NCBI GenBank assembly: GCA_037367355.1
Contig: CM074704.1
Span: 434,001 to 498,000 of the forward strand
From: Neoscytalidium dimidiatum
Lineage: Eukaryota; Ascomycota; Dothideomycetes; Botryosphaeriales; Botryosphaeriaceae
Reading direction: 5' to 3'
DNA length: 64,000 bases
Under the pieces are notes generated by a model that did not search any database, had not been told where the DNA came from, and saw only the letters and a list, made by a program, of their open reading frames with translations. The number at the start of each line of letters is the position of its first letter. Position 1 is the stretch's first letter. The translations under genes and the position numbers were made by a program. Shown piece by piece: positions 52,435 through 63,562 of this stretch.

Positions 52435-53451
52435 TTGCCCGTGTAGTGTCTGGGCTCGGTTGCAGTAGACTATAGAAGAGATGACCCTGGTGTATCTGGA
52501 TGAAAATCTTAGGCAGAGAGATTTTGTGCTATCGTAAGGGTTTTTTTATGCCTGTGCCGGGAGAAATTGTCGTCTTCGACCGCTGTGGCAATCGAATCAG
52601 CTGAAATCTGTCCATGCTTCCTAGCCGTTCTTATACGGACGCCCACTTCGCGGATGAGGTGGAGAGTCGCGATGGCGGAGAAAACTTCGATGACGATGAT
52701 TGATTGGCTGAGACTCTTCGCCCCCGGGCATGGTCTTCTAAAATGGAAATATCTTCACGTATCAGGACAAGAACTTGTCACTTTGTAGATCCGACCCTAT
52801 CTTGATAAGTCAAGACCTAAAATTACTATTCGTTTTCAAGCAAGCCAAGGACGAGAATACGAATTGAAAATTCTCTCAGCAGTTCATTTAATCTCACTTT
52901 GGCACATGCTTTGTGCGTTAACTTTACGAGTTGTTTGTATTTCAGATATAGGACTTCAATTTGACCAGACTCAGTCCCGCTTGATGAAGAATGGAGCACA
53001 TGACTAGGGCTATTTTCAGTATCCCAAATAGATACAATCCAGGCGAGCGAGTCATGCTTTAGGGAATCGGGCGATGCTCTTGCTAATGCATGACATGATC
53101 TACCGATCTGTCGACGATTTCCCTTTTTCGGCGCGAAAACAAGATTTCTCCATTTATAACTTCAGCTTCCACAAGTTCAGCGCTCTCGTGGAAAGACTTC
53201 ATAATCACAGAAGTTCTTTGAGAAGATTGGAGACTAGTGCTGGTTCGAAATATAATAGTTTTTGGTTTGACATGTCGAAGGGCGTAGAGATTAACAGCGG
53301 GAAGCGGAGAAGCTGACAAACCGTTTTGTGAGTCAGGCGCGACTGGATTAAGAGCTCAGCCGCATCTTTTGTCGTGATCATCATCTTTCCTCCCTTCCTC
53401 ATCACACATACACGCACACACACCTTACGATCGCAACCAGACGTTACTGAA
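52435..53451. other. Intergenic, no gene recognised
   Basis: AT-rich spacer with the 3' end of the MFS gene and the promoter of the isochorismatase-like gene. A CA/ACAC-rich stretch occurs near 53404-53423, just upstream of the next start codon. Confidence 0.5.
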
Positions 53452-54063
53452 ATGGTGCATGCTCCAAGACGCTATGGCTTGCTTCTCATCGACATTCAGC
53501 AGGGCTTTGATCACCCCACGCACTGGGGAAGCTCTAGATCGACGCCCGCGTTCGAGCAGAACGTCGCCAAGCTTCTGGAAGCCTTCCGTGCGGTCATTGA
53601 GCCTAGCAGCATCTTCCATGTCGTTCACCACTCGAAGCTACCGGACTCCCCTCTAAATCCCGTCAACGGCAACGTCGCCTTTCAGCCTTACGCCGCTCCG
53701 CGACCCGGCGAACCTATTTTCCCCAAAAACGTCAATTCGGGCTTCATCGGAACAAACCTCGAGGCAACGGTTCGCGAGCGCCAGATAACCGACCTGATTG
53801 TCGCCGGCCTTACCACTGACCACTGCGTCAGCACGTCAGTCCGAATGGCTGCAAATCTCGGCGTTGTTGAAAGGGCTGGAGAACCAGACAGCAAGGGCCG
53901 CATCGTGCTCGTAAAGGATGCCACAGCGACGTACGAGAAGTCCTTGGACGGGCGGACTTTCGACGCCGAGACCGTCCATTTGGTCCAGCTGGCCAGCTTG
54001 AACGGCGAGTTCTGCGAGGTCCTCAGCACGAATGCTGTGCTGCGGGAGATAGAGCGCCTTTGA
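53452..54063 (+). CDS. Isochorismatase-like cysteine hydrolase
   Basis: An intronless frame encodes 203 residues from the ATG at 53452. The catalytic triad of the superfamily is visible: Asp14 (LLLIDIQQGF), Lys92 (FPKNVNSGF) and Cys125 (GLTTDHCVSTS). The segment before Cys also fits the cis-peptide position. Members hydrolyse isochorismate, nicotinamide, N-carbamoyl compounds or other small amides. FIGTNLEATVRERQITDLIVAGLTTDHCV resembles the general fungal group annotated as isochorismatase-family hydrolases, for which substrates are mostly unknown. Length (about 200) is normal, and no signal peptide is visible. Some fungal secreted isochorismatases alter plant salicylate, but I have no evidence that this one does. 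Confidence 0.88.
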   Translation: MVHAPRRYGLLLIDIQQGFDHPTHWGSSRSTPAFEQNVAKLLEAFRAVIEPSSIFHVVHHSKLPDSPLNPVNGNVAFQPYAAPRPGEPIFPKNVNSGFIGTNLEATVRERQITDLIVAGLTTDHCVSTSVRMAANLGVVERAGEPDSKGRIVLVKDATATYEKSLDGRTFDAETVHLVQLASLNGEFCEVLSTNAVLREIERL

Positions 54064-56047
54064 ATGCAGAGAATTTCGATGATAATGGCGATATGCAGTT
54101 GGCCAAGACCGCATTCATTTGTTACAATATTTCTATTCCGTGTCACTTGCATTTCCTCTGATTTCGCACAGCAAGTAATCTCAAGCATCAGACCATTTCT
54201 GTGCCTGGACAGCCCATGGATCGATGACAGTCCGGCCGGCGAAGCGGCCAAAAACGCTGAACTTCCTTGCTTACAAGTGGCTTTCATTAACCCATCCGAA
54301 AAAAAAGGAAAAGAGTCACAAGAATTAACATCGCCTTGGTGTTCTAGACCTGTTCTCAACCAACGAACGCGTAGACTTCATCTAGCAGGCAAGCGTAACG
54401 CTACCAACAGAAACAAGGGAGTGATACCCGAACCCGCTAGCACCTTACCTTCCTCGGTCATGAAGATCAATGCCTCCACTTCCCGAAGTGGCGATCTGCT
54501 CGTCCAACTCAGTAATCTTGATATCATCCCACCAGAGTTCTAGAACGCTAATAAGATGCTGCTGGAAGGTGTGCAATAACTTGACTATGTTTATACAGGC
54601 TGCAGCTGACAAAACAATGCTTGACCTGCTAATACAATTGAGAAGGCGTCAAATGTCGGAGCCGACTCGCTTTTTGATGCCGGGAGTACGAAAAGAATTA
54701 TGGGGGAAAAAAAGCAAGTGAGAACACTAGAGGGGTAGATGCAGCCTCGCCGTGGAATTTCGCTCATCGAACCACGACGAACGCGCCGTTTTCTGTCAGG
54801 CGAGCCGAGCCATCCATTCGTAACAGACGATAGACAGCTGGCGCGTCAAGGGAGAAGTTTAAAAAACTGACGCCGGAGCCAAGAACTCTCTTTTCTTTCT
54901 GTTTCCGCCGGGATCCGCTGCGCATCTCGGAACCTAAGCGACCAACTGCCGCATTTCAGCACTGCCCATTCGGGCAAGGTCAGGAACAAACGCAAAACGA
55001 TGTGCCAAATCGGGAACAAGCTCGAGTGGGCGCGGGATTTAACCTACGGGCTCCTGTCGATCCCCGGATTCGCTGAAACTTGGCGCAAAGGAGCACGCGA
55101 CCCCCACACCGTTGAGCGTCTTACAGAGTAGCGAAACCATCCGCCTTTCAACGGTACCGTCGCCGTATATATCTCGCGTGTTCGAGGGCGGCATCGGCAG
55201 ATTCTTGCCGACTGTCCAGCTTGTTGAGGATGTCGCTGCGGCGCCATCGGAAGACGCGGCGAGCAACCCGGTATGGTGGCTTTCTAGGCAAAAACGATCC
55301 AAATGACAGGTTTCGGTGCGAGCAGCCCAAGGAGCTGGCTGGAGCAGGACAAGACTTGGCTGGCGAAGCGAGCGTGGTGTTGATCCGGAGGATAAACCCC
55401 CCGCCCGTGTGATTCGTTGTCACCCGCCAACCGCTGTCAGCGCTCATGCATCAACGGGGTCAAAATTGTTTCGAAATGGTCAGGCAGGACCATGCGATCG
55501 GCGCGTCACAGTGACAGAGAACAGTAAATCGGTCTGAGGCCTGGAGCACCAAGAGACATCAGCATATTTGGAAGATGAGACGTGAGCTCGCGCTTGGGGG
55601 AAAGCGTGGGCAGTCCCTCTTCAATAAAGATATGTTGCTTTCCCGTGCCCGTGGTACGAGAGCCTCGTATCCCTTTATGGGCTATTTAACTCACGTCAGG
55701 AACTATTTTGCGTTGGCAAATCAGGGCTTACATCCCCGGCCAGATTAAAGTTTACAAACAAGCTTCGGCTGTTTAAAGTTCCAGGCAATCCGCAACCGAC
55801 GCGTCGCGTCGTCCTGACACGACAGAGAGGCTGAAGATTGGTTAAAGCCGGCTAGGCTCCATTAATCCGAAGACGTTGATTGGCCTTCGTCTGGATGACA
55901 AACCCCGTGAAGTGACTGTGCCCAAAGATGACCACTTGGCTGTGCAGAGCATAACTCTAAACTGAGGCTATTCTGGCCCTATATCTTGATCGATGTCCTC
56001 CATCGCATCTTCTACTGCTTCTGAACAGAGATTAAGATGTTCCAACC
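54064..56047. other. Long intergenic stretch, no gene recognised
   Basis: Two kilobases without a supportable gene. Short frames at 54064-54543, 55039-55302 and 55316-55537 lack motifs and start context. 55600-55900 is rich in cgt/gcg-type short repeats (cgacgcgtcgcgtcgtc near 55798-55814). The promoter of the GPCR gene probably lies here. Confidence 0.45.
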
Positions 56048-57426
56048 ATGGGCTGGGACCCAGCACTTACGATCCCGACTTTAGTCGGCAGCGTCCTTTC
56101 TTTTGTGTCTTCCACTATGGTTGTCATACTGTGGGCCGTTTTTGGTGGTCAGCAAGGCGGCCAGCGACGGTCTTTCCGCTACGCACTAATCCTGAATCTC
56201 ACATTCGCCGGTATGTTTTAACCAATCCGGGCAATATCAGAAAGGCTAAGCTCACTCGGCATAGAGCTAATCAACTCACTAAACAATTCGATATCGGGCC
56301 TTTATATCGCCATCCACCGTGATAATCATGTTTTGAAAGACGGCCCCGCATGTAATTTAAACGGATACATGGGTCAGTTTTCAGTGCAGGTAAGTACGCC
56401 ATCCGTCTCTAAAAGACTTCTCTTACCAAGTAACCCCAGGCAGTCGACTTCTCAATCCTGGCTATTGCTGTGGTTACGCTATTGACCATCCAGTTCAAGT
56501 CGTACATTCTCTACGCGTCCTTGACCACAAAGATCCTAATCTGCCTCTCAATTTGGATTGTTCCGATCATTACAAGTACGTACATTCCAAGCAGCAGCAA
56601 TCGAATGGCAAATGATACACCGGAAGATTGTGTGGGCGCTGTTCTGAACTTTCATTCTTAGAATGATGAGTTGTGTAACTAATCCTTCGTCTTAAAATCA
56701 GGCAGCACGGCTATGGGCCTCCATCTCTACCAGCCAGTGTCGGGTAATTGGTGCTGGATTACACCGAAGCCCGTCTACCTGCGCTACGCATTAACCCATG
56801 GCTGGCGGTTCGCCATTATCTTATTCACCGTCTGCATCTACGTCTACGTCTTTCTATACATGCGCAAGCGCATTCGCATGCGGGATTCATCGGGCCGCTC
56901 GTACAGCTTCGACTACGGAGACGATGTCAACGGCTTTGAGTTGAACTTCCGGCTGGAAAACGACGGAATTGGCCGCAGCCACACCCGGCGCAACACCGGA
57001 AACATTGATGATTTCCCGCTCCCACCGTCGAAGGCTGCGTTCGGCGGAAGAGAAGACTCCAAGAATCCTGTTCAGGTTCACGTCCCGGCTAGGTCACAGA
57101 GCCCGACCCACTCGGAAGGCGAAGAGGAACTCATCCAATCGGTTACTGCGCCGCCTATCGCTCCACCCAGAGTACGGATCCGGCATACCACGAACATCGA
57201 CAAAGACGTGTGGAAAATGATGCTTCTCAACCTGTACCCGATGGCGTATTGCATCCTATGGATTCCGGGGATATCGAATCGGATCGTTGAGGCAACGGGT
57301 GGAAAGAGCCGTGTCCTTGCTATCTTACAGGCCTCTACGCAGTATACCGGTCTCGCTAATGCAATGGTGTATGGGTTCAGAGAGCATTGGGAGGATATAA
57401 AGTTCTGGTGGATTCAAAGAAGATGA
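56048..57426 (+). CDS. cAMP-receptor-like G-protein-coupled receptor
   Basis: Four exons, 56048-56210, 56265-56389, 56440-56575 and 56702-57426, encode 382 residues. Seven hydrophobic segments are visible. TM1 is IPTLVGSVLSFVSSTMVVILW, TM2 starts FRYALILNLTFAELINSLNN, and TM3 lies around QAVDFSILAIAVVTLL. TM4 is ILICLSIWIVPIIT. Extracellular loop 2 (SGNWCWI) carries a cysteine that can pair with the one at the top of TM3 (GPACNLNG). TM5 is WRFAIILFTVCIYVYVF. A long polar third loop of about 115 residues follows, then TM6 (MLLNLYPMAYCILWIPGISNR) and TM7 (QASTQYTGLANAMVYG). This pattern fits the fungal cAMP-receptor-like class related to Dictyostelium CAR. It presumably couples nutrient or chemical cues to G-alpha and cAMP signalling; the ligand is unknown. 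Confidence 0.85.
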
Positions 57427-59075
57427 GCTGCGGACCTACAGACAAGATTATCTGTTCTCTAAGACTTGCCGCCGCGCGGCCGGCTTCTGGCGGGTTTAGG
57501 AAAATGCGTCATTTGCTTTTTACCATCAATGAAACCATAAGCATCGCTTCATGATTCCAGCTGCTCCATTCCAGTGAATCTCCTTCCCAGCGGATTGCTG
57601 AGCAAACGAATGTAGTATGCAAAATAATCTCCTCAGGTGTGTCGTTGTAGCTGCGGCCTCTTCTCGCCGGTCCCATCTTCGGCGGAGGGACCTTTATATT
57701 GTCGCCTAGGAGCAGTGTAGCGCGCTGTGATGGCCCTGGCAGTGGTGGCTGATGCATCGGGTGGTCGCTTATGTTGACAGCCAGGTTACCGCCGGCATTC
57801 TGCTGGGCTGCGTCTCTGATGAGAGAGTGTCGATGGACCGGATGCGGGCAGTGTCATAATACGCAGCGCCGTAGGCTTTGTTAACGCCGCCAGATGGTCC
57901 CTGAGCAAGAGTGCAGAGAACAGCAGTAGTAGCTAGGTAGGGAAGATTCGCAGGGTAAGACAGGAATCGAAGGCTGTAATTGACAAAGGTCTTGTTTACT
58001 CTGCGTAAATTATGTGCATCTGAATTTGGTGTCTGCTTCTTTTTTCGCGCTTTCAGTCATTTGGAAGAGTTACTCCGTATTCAAAAATTTTGCCTCTAAC
58101 GAACTAAGCAACATCGCGGCTTTGCATTTGGTTTAACCCTACTTTTCTGTAAGCCCTTCGTCCTCCACCACTATTTGCAAATTTCGGAGAGACATCCGTA
58201 AAGTAGTTCTCAAATCAATTTTTCGGGGATTCCCCCGCGGCTAGGTAAAAACCTACGCTTTAGTGTTTTATGCGACGGCACGGACGTCAACCTCGGGCAA
58301 TTCGAATTCCACCGTGGAATCCCATTCGATTTGGATGTATGATAGTCTCCTATTAACACAGGTTGAGCGGGAGTTGAAAATTGTTACTCACATTCGTACG
58401 ATTACGTATAGAACATGAGAAGGCATGGTACTGACAACCTCTTAGATCTAGAAATCGCGTATTCTGTAATACACTTTCACTGCATATCCATTCACCTATT
58501 TGGACCATGCCCACACGCCATATCATTGCAACAGCCCAAAGTCAGGTGGTCATAACTGCTGACACGTGTTTGGTCGATGGGAGCAAGGAATGTCAAAGCT
58601 GCTGCTTGGGGAAGTGTTCAGGGAAAGCCTTTCGGGCTCTCTGCTCCTGCAAGAGAGGTCGGTTCGCTGTCGAGAGCACGGGCAGAAGCTTCTAACAACA
58701 TCACCTGGTTCGAAGAACATCCAATGATAAGGCGAATGAAAATTCAAATTGCTGCTGAAGTTGCTGGCGTCTTATAATTTTTATTTTAGTGTGGACATTT
58801 TCCTGCGCTCGAGGAACTGGACATCCTGTGGGGAGATATAGTTGACTTCATTGAGGCTAATATTTCATAAAAGTCAAGTCAAGATCCATACACCTTCTCC
58901 ATACAACATACTAGAGTTTCGCATTGCCAGAAAGAGTTTTTGGAACGTCGCTGAATATTCTTTTATCCTCCCTCGAATAGACTTTAGAATCACCGAAGAT
59001 ATCATACATTCGCCAGAAATTGACATATATCGGAATAATACTAGTGCTATATTTCCCTCTTCTTTCAGGTTTCTC
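57427..59075. other. Intergenic, possible small gene remnants
   Basis: Minus-strand pieces near 57740-57960 (…TTAVLCTLAQGPSGGVNKAYGAAYYDTARIRS…) and 57509-57757 read coding-like but in different frames without a clear start. I do not call a gene. A near-palindrome (attccaccgtggaat) lies at 58307-58321. The remainder is AT-rich. Confidence 0.35.
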
Positions 59076-59864
59076 CTAGTAACCGCCACTTTGATTCTCA
59101 TCCATCGGCTTGAACGTGACCTTTGTGGGCTGGTCTGTAATGCCCCTCTTGAGAGCCTCGTCCAGGATAGCCACTGTAGCAGTAGCGCCGATCCTTGTTA
59201 CACCAAGAGACATGACGTGAAGCAGATCATCCAAAGTCCGCACCCCACCCGCTGCCTTGATCTGAACATCTGGGCCGGATGCCTCACGCATGAGCTTCAA
59301 GTGTGATGGAGTGGCCCCCTTGTAGCTGTAGAGACCTCCAGGCTGCTTCACGAATCCGTAGCCAGTCGACGTCTTGACGAATGCGACAGACAGCTCCGTG
59401 CAGATCTTGCACAAACGTGTGATATGCTCCTCCTTCAGGTAATCGTTCTCGAAGATGACCTTGAGGATGGCTCCGTGGCTGACAACGGCTTCGTTGACGA
59501 GGCGAATCTCCCTGGTGACGTACTCCCAGTCCCCGCCGAGGGCCTTACCGATGTTGATGACCATGTCGATCTCCCGGCCCCCGGCTTTCGCTGCCTCCGT
59601 GGCTTCGAAGACCTTGACGGTGGTCGTGCTGTTGCCGTGAGGGAAGCCGATGACGGGGCAGACGAGGACGCCACTACCCTCAAGCTCGGCCTTGGCCAAC
59701 GGAATCAAGTACGGCTTGACACAGGCAGTTGCAACCTTGTTGCGTTTGGCGATCTCGAGGCCGGCCACGATGTCTGCGTCTGTCATTGTCGGATGGAGGA
59801 GAGAGTGATCAATCATCTTCGCGAGTTGTGGCAGAGTAACGGTGATCTCGTGTGATGGCGCCAT
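59076..59864 (-). CDS. Deoxyribose-phosphate aldolase (DERA)
   Basis: An intronless frame of 262 residues from the ATG at 59864. It is a class I aldolase that splits 2-deoxyribose 5-phosphate into glyceraldehyde 3-phosphate and acetaldehyde, the last step of deoxynucleoside catabolism. Catalytic residues are clear: Asp100 (GREIDMVINIG), Schiff-base Lys164 (AFVKTSTGYG) and Lys203 (QIKAAGGVRT). These match Asp102, Lys167 and Lys201 of the E. coli enzyme. CPVIGFPHG and the C-terminal GVTRIGATATVAILDEAL complete the TIM-barrel signature. The acetaldehyde product makes the nearby alcohol dehydrogenase and transporter of interest. Transcription is in the same direction as both. Confidence 0.95.
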   Translation of the reverse strand: MAPSHEITVTLPQLAKMIDHSLLHPTMTDADIVAGLEIAKRNKVATACVKPYLIPLAKAELEGSGVLVCPVIGFPHGNSTTTVKVFEATEAAKAGGREIDMVINIGKALGGDWEYVTREIRLVNEAVVSHGAILKVIFENDYLKEEHITRLCKICTELSVAFVKTSTGYGFVKQPGGLYSYKGATPSHLKLMREASGPDVQIKAAGGVRTLDDLLHVMSLGVTRIGATATVAILDEALKRGITDQPTKVTFKPMDENQSGGY

Positions 59865-60578
59865 GGTGTTCGTATCAATGATTTCTTATGGGTGGCAGCG
59901 AAATATTTGCAGGTGATAGTGTTGTTGTTCAAGGAATAATGGCTGATTGATGTGCGCTTGAGTCATCCTTACCCGCGTAAGTGCAGCTTTTATAAATCAA
60001 TTCCTACCTGGCTTCTCCTTCATTGCTCTACATTCGCGTTTCGTACCTCACCTTACTCCATCATTACTAGTTTGGTGAAGTTTCCGTCGGATTCTCTGAG
60101 AACAATGGAGAAGATCGTTCCGCTACTTGCTCACTTCACCGTGTGTGGAAGTCGGAACGACAAGAGCGGACTGTAGCTGTTGGGCGTCGGAGCGGTTGGG
60201 CCGACGATCGCTCCGGCGGAAGCCGTCAACGATGATACGGAACTGCTTGCCATAAGGGGTAAGTGCGCTCCGGCCGATCCGATGGCATTTCCCTATGAGA
60301 TTTTCGATGTCCCAACCTAGCGTTAGCCCTCTGCCACTGACGACAGATTTTGGTCCGTCACTCTTCTGCGGTTATGGTGGTGCTCTAGTTTTGGTGTGCA
60401 AGGAAGGACGCGGAATAGCGAGGGTTGCTTGCGAAAGCTTCGGCATTGCAGAAGCACCCAGGCCACAGTGTATGTCAAGAGTCAGCCTCGTAAGGAAAGC
60501 TGTCTACTCGGCAATTTTGTCATTATAAACCAAGTGTGCGAATGACTCGCTGATAGTGAGTATCCCGCCTTCTCTTTC
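59865..60578. other. Intergenic, no gene recognised
   Basis: Promoter of the DERA gene and 3' side of the MFS gene. Near 60185-60225 interleaved CGGAG/CTCCG and CCGAC elements form short inverted repeats that could bind Zn2Cys6-type regulators. This is a weak observation. Confidence 0.4.
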
Positions 60579-61951
60579 TCATAGCTTTGCTCGAAGTACC
60601 ATCCCAGACTTTGATATTCTCGCTGCAGCAAGGACGACTGAACCTCCTATGACCATGGTTCCAGCCCAAATCTGCGCCCATGTATAGCGTCCATTCGTCT
60701 GATCGATGATTGCGCCAGCTATTGGCGGACCGGCTAACGTTGCGAAGCCTGAAATTGTGGCAACCATACCAAACCTTGCGCCCATCTTCTGAGGGTCGGT
60801 AGTGAGGCTTGCAAGAGCACCGACAAATACACCCTGTGCTGCGCCGTTGGTCATACCAAAGAAGCCGCTGAAGATGTACATATACACCCTCGTTTTCACG
60901 CCGATCCACACGAACTCCATGCATCCAAGGAGGCAGGTAGCGATTATGAACATGTTTATCGGACCAGTGTAGTTGTCAGATAAGTAGCCCACCACCGGTC
61001 GCCAGGGAATGCCCGTGGCGTTGCTGATGAGCAGCAGCGATACAGCCTCAGTCGATGAGAAGCCAATAATGTTACGGGCATAAGCATTGATCTAAACTGT
61101 CAGCTTGGTCCGCTGTGAAACTTGAGAGCTTGGGTTCTTACGTAGAAAAAGCCAAAATAGAGTGCTAAGAAGTACAGAAAGACTCCCAGTGCGAAGAGGA
61201 GGTAGGGAGCTTCCCGGAAAGCCTCTACTTCCATCAAAGGGCCAGACTTTCTCGAGAGAGTACGTGGTCGAAGAAGGACGTTCGCGATGATCGCCATAAT
61301 CAGCGCCAATAGCGCAGCACACCGCACAGCCCAGGAGAATCCAATGCGAGGAATCAGGTACTGTACTGCTGAAGGAAAGATCAAGCTGCCAAAGCCACCT
61401 CCTGTTGCGGAGAGAGACAGTGCCAGAGACCGTCTTTTTGCAAAGTAGCAGCCAATGACAGACACACTAGGCATATAAGCCACTCCACAGCCTAGACCTG
61501 TATAGATGCCCTGTGCTAATAGAATTTGCCAGTACTCTTTGCAGAAGCTGGTAATGAAAGTGCCTGACACGATGATCAAGCATCCCACACCGACAGTCTG
61601 CCTGGAGTAGCCCGCGTCCGCGAGCCGCCCAGAGACAGTACAAATAGCAAAAGTCAGGAAGACCTGTATTGAGCCAATCCACGAGACTTGGGAGGATGGC
61701 AGACGCATACTCTCGGTATAGTAAAGTTGGAATACGCCGAAGCTGGCGGGAAGCCCCCAAGCCAGCGCATTGAGCATGTTACCAACCACGACCTGCATCC
61801 ATGCAGTGCTTCCTCCTTCAGGGTAATTCCAGTTATTCTCGATGATCGATTGATTAGTGTTGATAGAACTGTTTCGGTTGCTGGTGTCCAGTCGGAACGT
61901 TTCGTGTGTGGGCTGACCTGGGCCTTCTTCAGGACTGGTTGATCGAGGCAT
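60579..61951 (-). CDS. MFS transporter, monocarboxylate (MCT/Mch)-like
   Basis: Two exons, 61142-61951 and 60579-61091, encode 440 residues. The ATG at 61951 (MPRSTSPEEGPG…) is preferred because the open frame beyond it has no ATG. The polar N-terminus ends at GGSTAWMQVVVGNMLNALAWGLPASFGVFQLYY, typical of the first helix in fungal monocarboxylate-porter homologues. Twelve helices are apparent, with VSGRLADAGYSRQ between TM2 and TM3 as motif A, and GWVR-like sequence absent. Fungal Mch proteins often carry riboflavin or unknown organic acids rather than lactate. The substrate is unknown. It stands between DERA and a damaged alcohol dehydrogenase, all on the minus strand. Confidence 0.87.
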
Positions 61952-62319
61952 CCCTTCCAACAAGAGCGAGGGCGACAAGGACGATATGGTACCGAAAAAG
62001 CTCAAATTCAGAATAGACGAAGAATTTTCTTCTTCTGGATGTGGGACGGATTGTAGTTTGAGATCGTGCCACGTAGGGGTATTTTCGTCAAAGCAAAGAC
62101 GGTGCTGAATGTAAGCTAACGCTGCAAGAAAATCGCGCCATTGTGGCCACGTCCAGGATATCAGTGTCGATGTCCGGTGGCACCTTACAACCTTTCAAGT
62201 GCACGTCGCAGCATTATCGGGCCCACATGAACCGAAATGTAGTAATGATGTCCGATTCGTGCATCGGAACCTGTCAGAGCACATTCGTCGTCTGTTCTAC
62301 GGTTTGTATTCCTTCAAAT
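61952..62319. other. Short intergenic region
   Basis: 368 bp between two co-directional genes. It contains the transporter promoter and the ADH 3' end. Nothing else is recognised. Confidence 0.5.
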
Positions 62320-63562
62320 CTAATTTTGATTGAAGTCTATTACCAATCGCCCTGCCACCTCTCCTCTCCGCAGCTGTTGCACCGATTCCGGTAATCTGCT
62401 TAAAGGCCGTATTTCGCATATCTGTCGCAGCAGACCGCGTTGGACAAAACTCAAGGCGGCTGCTGTATCTTCCCTCGTACCGACGATTGTGCCAATGATG
62501 TGGAGATTTCTGCTGATCAATTGGCGTGGCTCTGCTCCGATGAATGTTGAACCTGCGCTTGCTGGTGAAAAAAGAATTAGGCTGGGTCAGGACACACTAC
62601 AAATAACCGTGACTTACGAAGCCCGACACACATAATTTTGCCAACAATCCGGTCACCAATATAGCTGATGGCTGCCGAATAAGCTTGTGGCGCCACCACA
62701 AACACGGCATAGGCGCCAATTCCACCGCACAGCCTTTTGATCTCAGCCGCAACGTTTGACTGCAACTTGAAGTCGATGAACGCATCAGCGCCCATTTGAG
62801 AGACAATTTTTCCTTTTCCGCGCCGCTGTCAATCACAATGGGCTGGAAACTCATGGCCTTGGCAAGCTGGACACCCTGAATCCCAACACCACCAGCGCCA
62901 CCTGGAAAGACCACATAGCCGTCTGCCTTCAGGCGAGCTTCAGTCAGGGATCGATGCATCGTAGACGCACTACATATGATTGGTGCAGCAACAATGTCCG
63001 AAATTCCGTCTGGAATTGGCGAAGTGTATCTTGCAGGAGACGTGATGTACTGCTGGTATGTTCCTACTTCTTGTTAGCCCTGCCTTTGTGATAGCTGGTA
63101 CCTTGTAATACCATTGGCATGCAAACTTGTGGAGACGGCCTTCGGGCAGTAGTTTCCTCGCCCGCTCCAGCACAGTTCGCACTGCCCGCACACGTCCCAA
63201 AGTGGTTTGACGCCTCCACGATCGCCCACCTTCCACCCCTTACCATTCGAGCTAACTTTCACAACTACTCCGGCGCCTTCATAGCCTGCGCACTTGGTGC
63301 CGAATTGAGACATGGGCGGGTCAGCCCAGTCATGCTGCATGAAATGAATATCCGACATGCATAATCCGGTAGCGTTGAGCTTTAGAAGTAGCTCGTCCGG
63401 ACCTGATGTAAAGATCAGACGTATCGTACTTGATCGGAACGAAGTGGTTGGCTTACCGGGCTCCGGCACGTCAACTTCTTGTATCTCCACGGTGAGATTC
63501 GGACCCTCATTCGTAACCACACCTGCTTTACATCTCCGAGGAATCTTGATTTCGGTGTCCAT
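62320..63562 (-). pseudogene. Zinc alcohol dehydrogenase, frameshifted
   Basis: Four exons, 63457-63562, 63112-63402, 62618-63063 and 62320-62552, follow fungal medium-chain ADH throughout. Cys50 (LCMSDIH), HDW, the structural zinc set CGQC..C.......C (Cys107, 110, 113, 121), CSAST, the cofactor loop GGAGGVG and a normal C-terminus (GRLVIDFN) are all present. Two defects are seen. At about 62795-62798 the frame slips by one base between …EKLSLK and MGADAFIDF, as if one A were missing from a run of A. And the catalytic-zinc ligand motif GHE reads GYE (Tyr76). The rest of each frame is well conserved, so the break is recent or is a sequencing error. The GTATTA donor at exon 2 was chosen because only it keeps phase (HANG/TYQQY). 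Confidence 0.8.
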
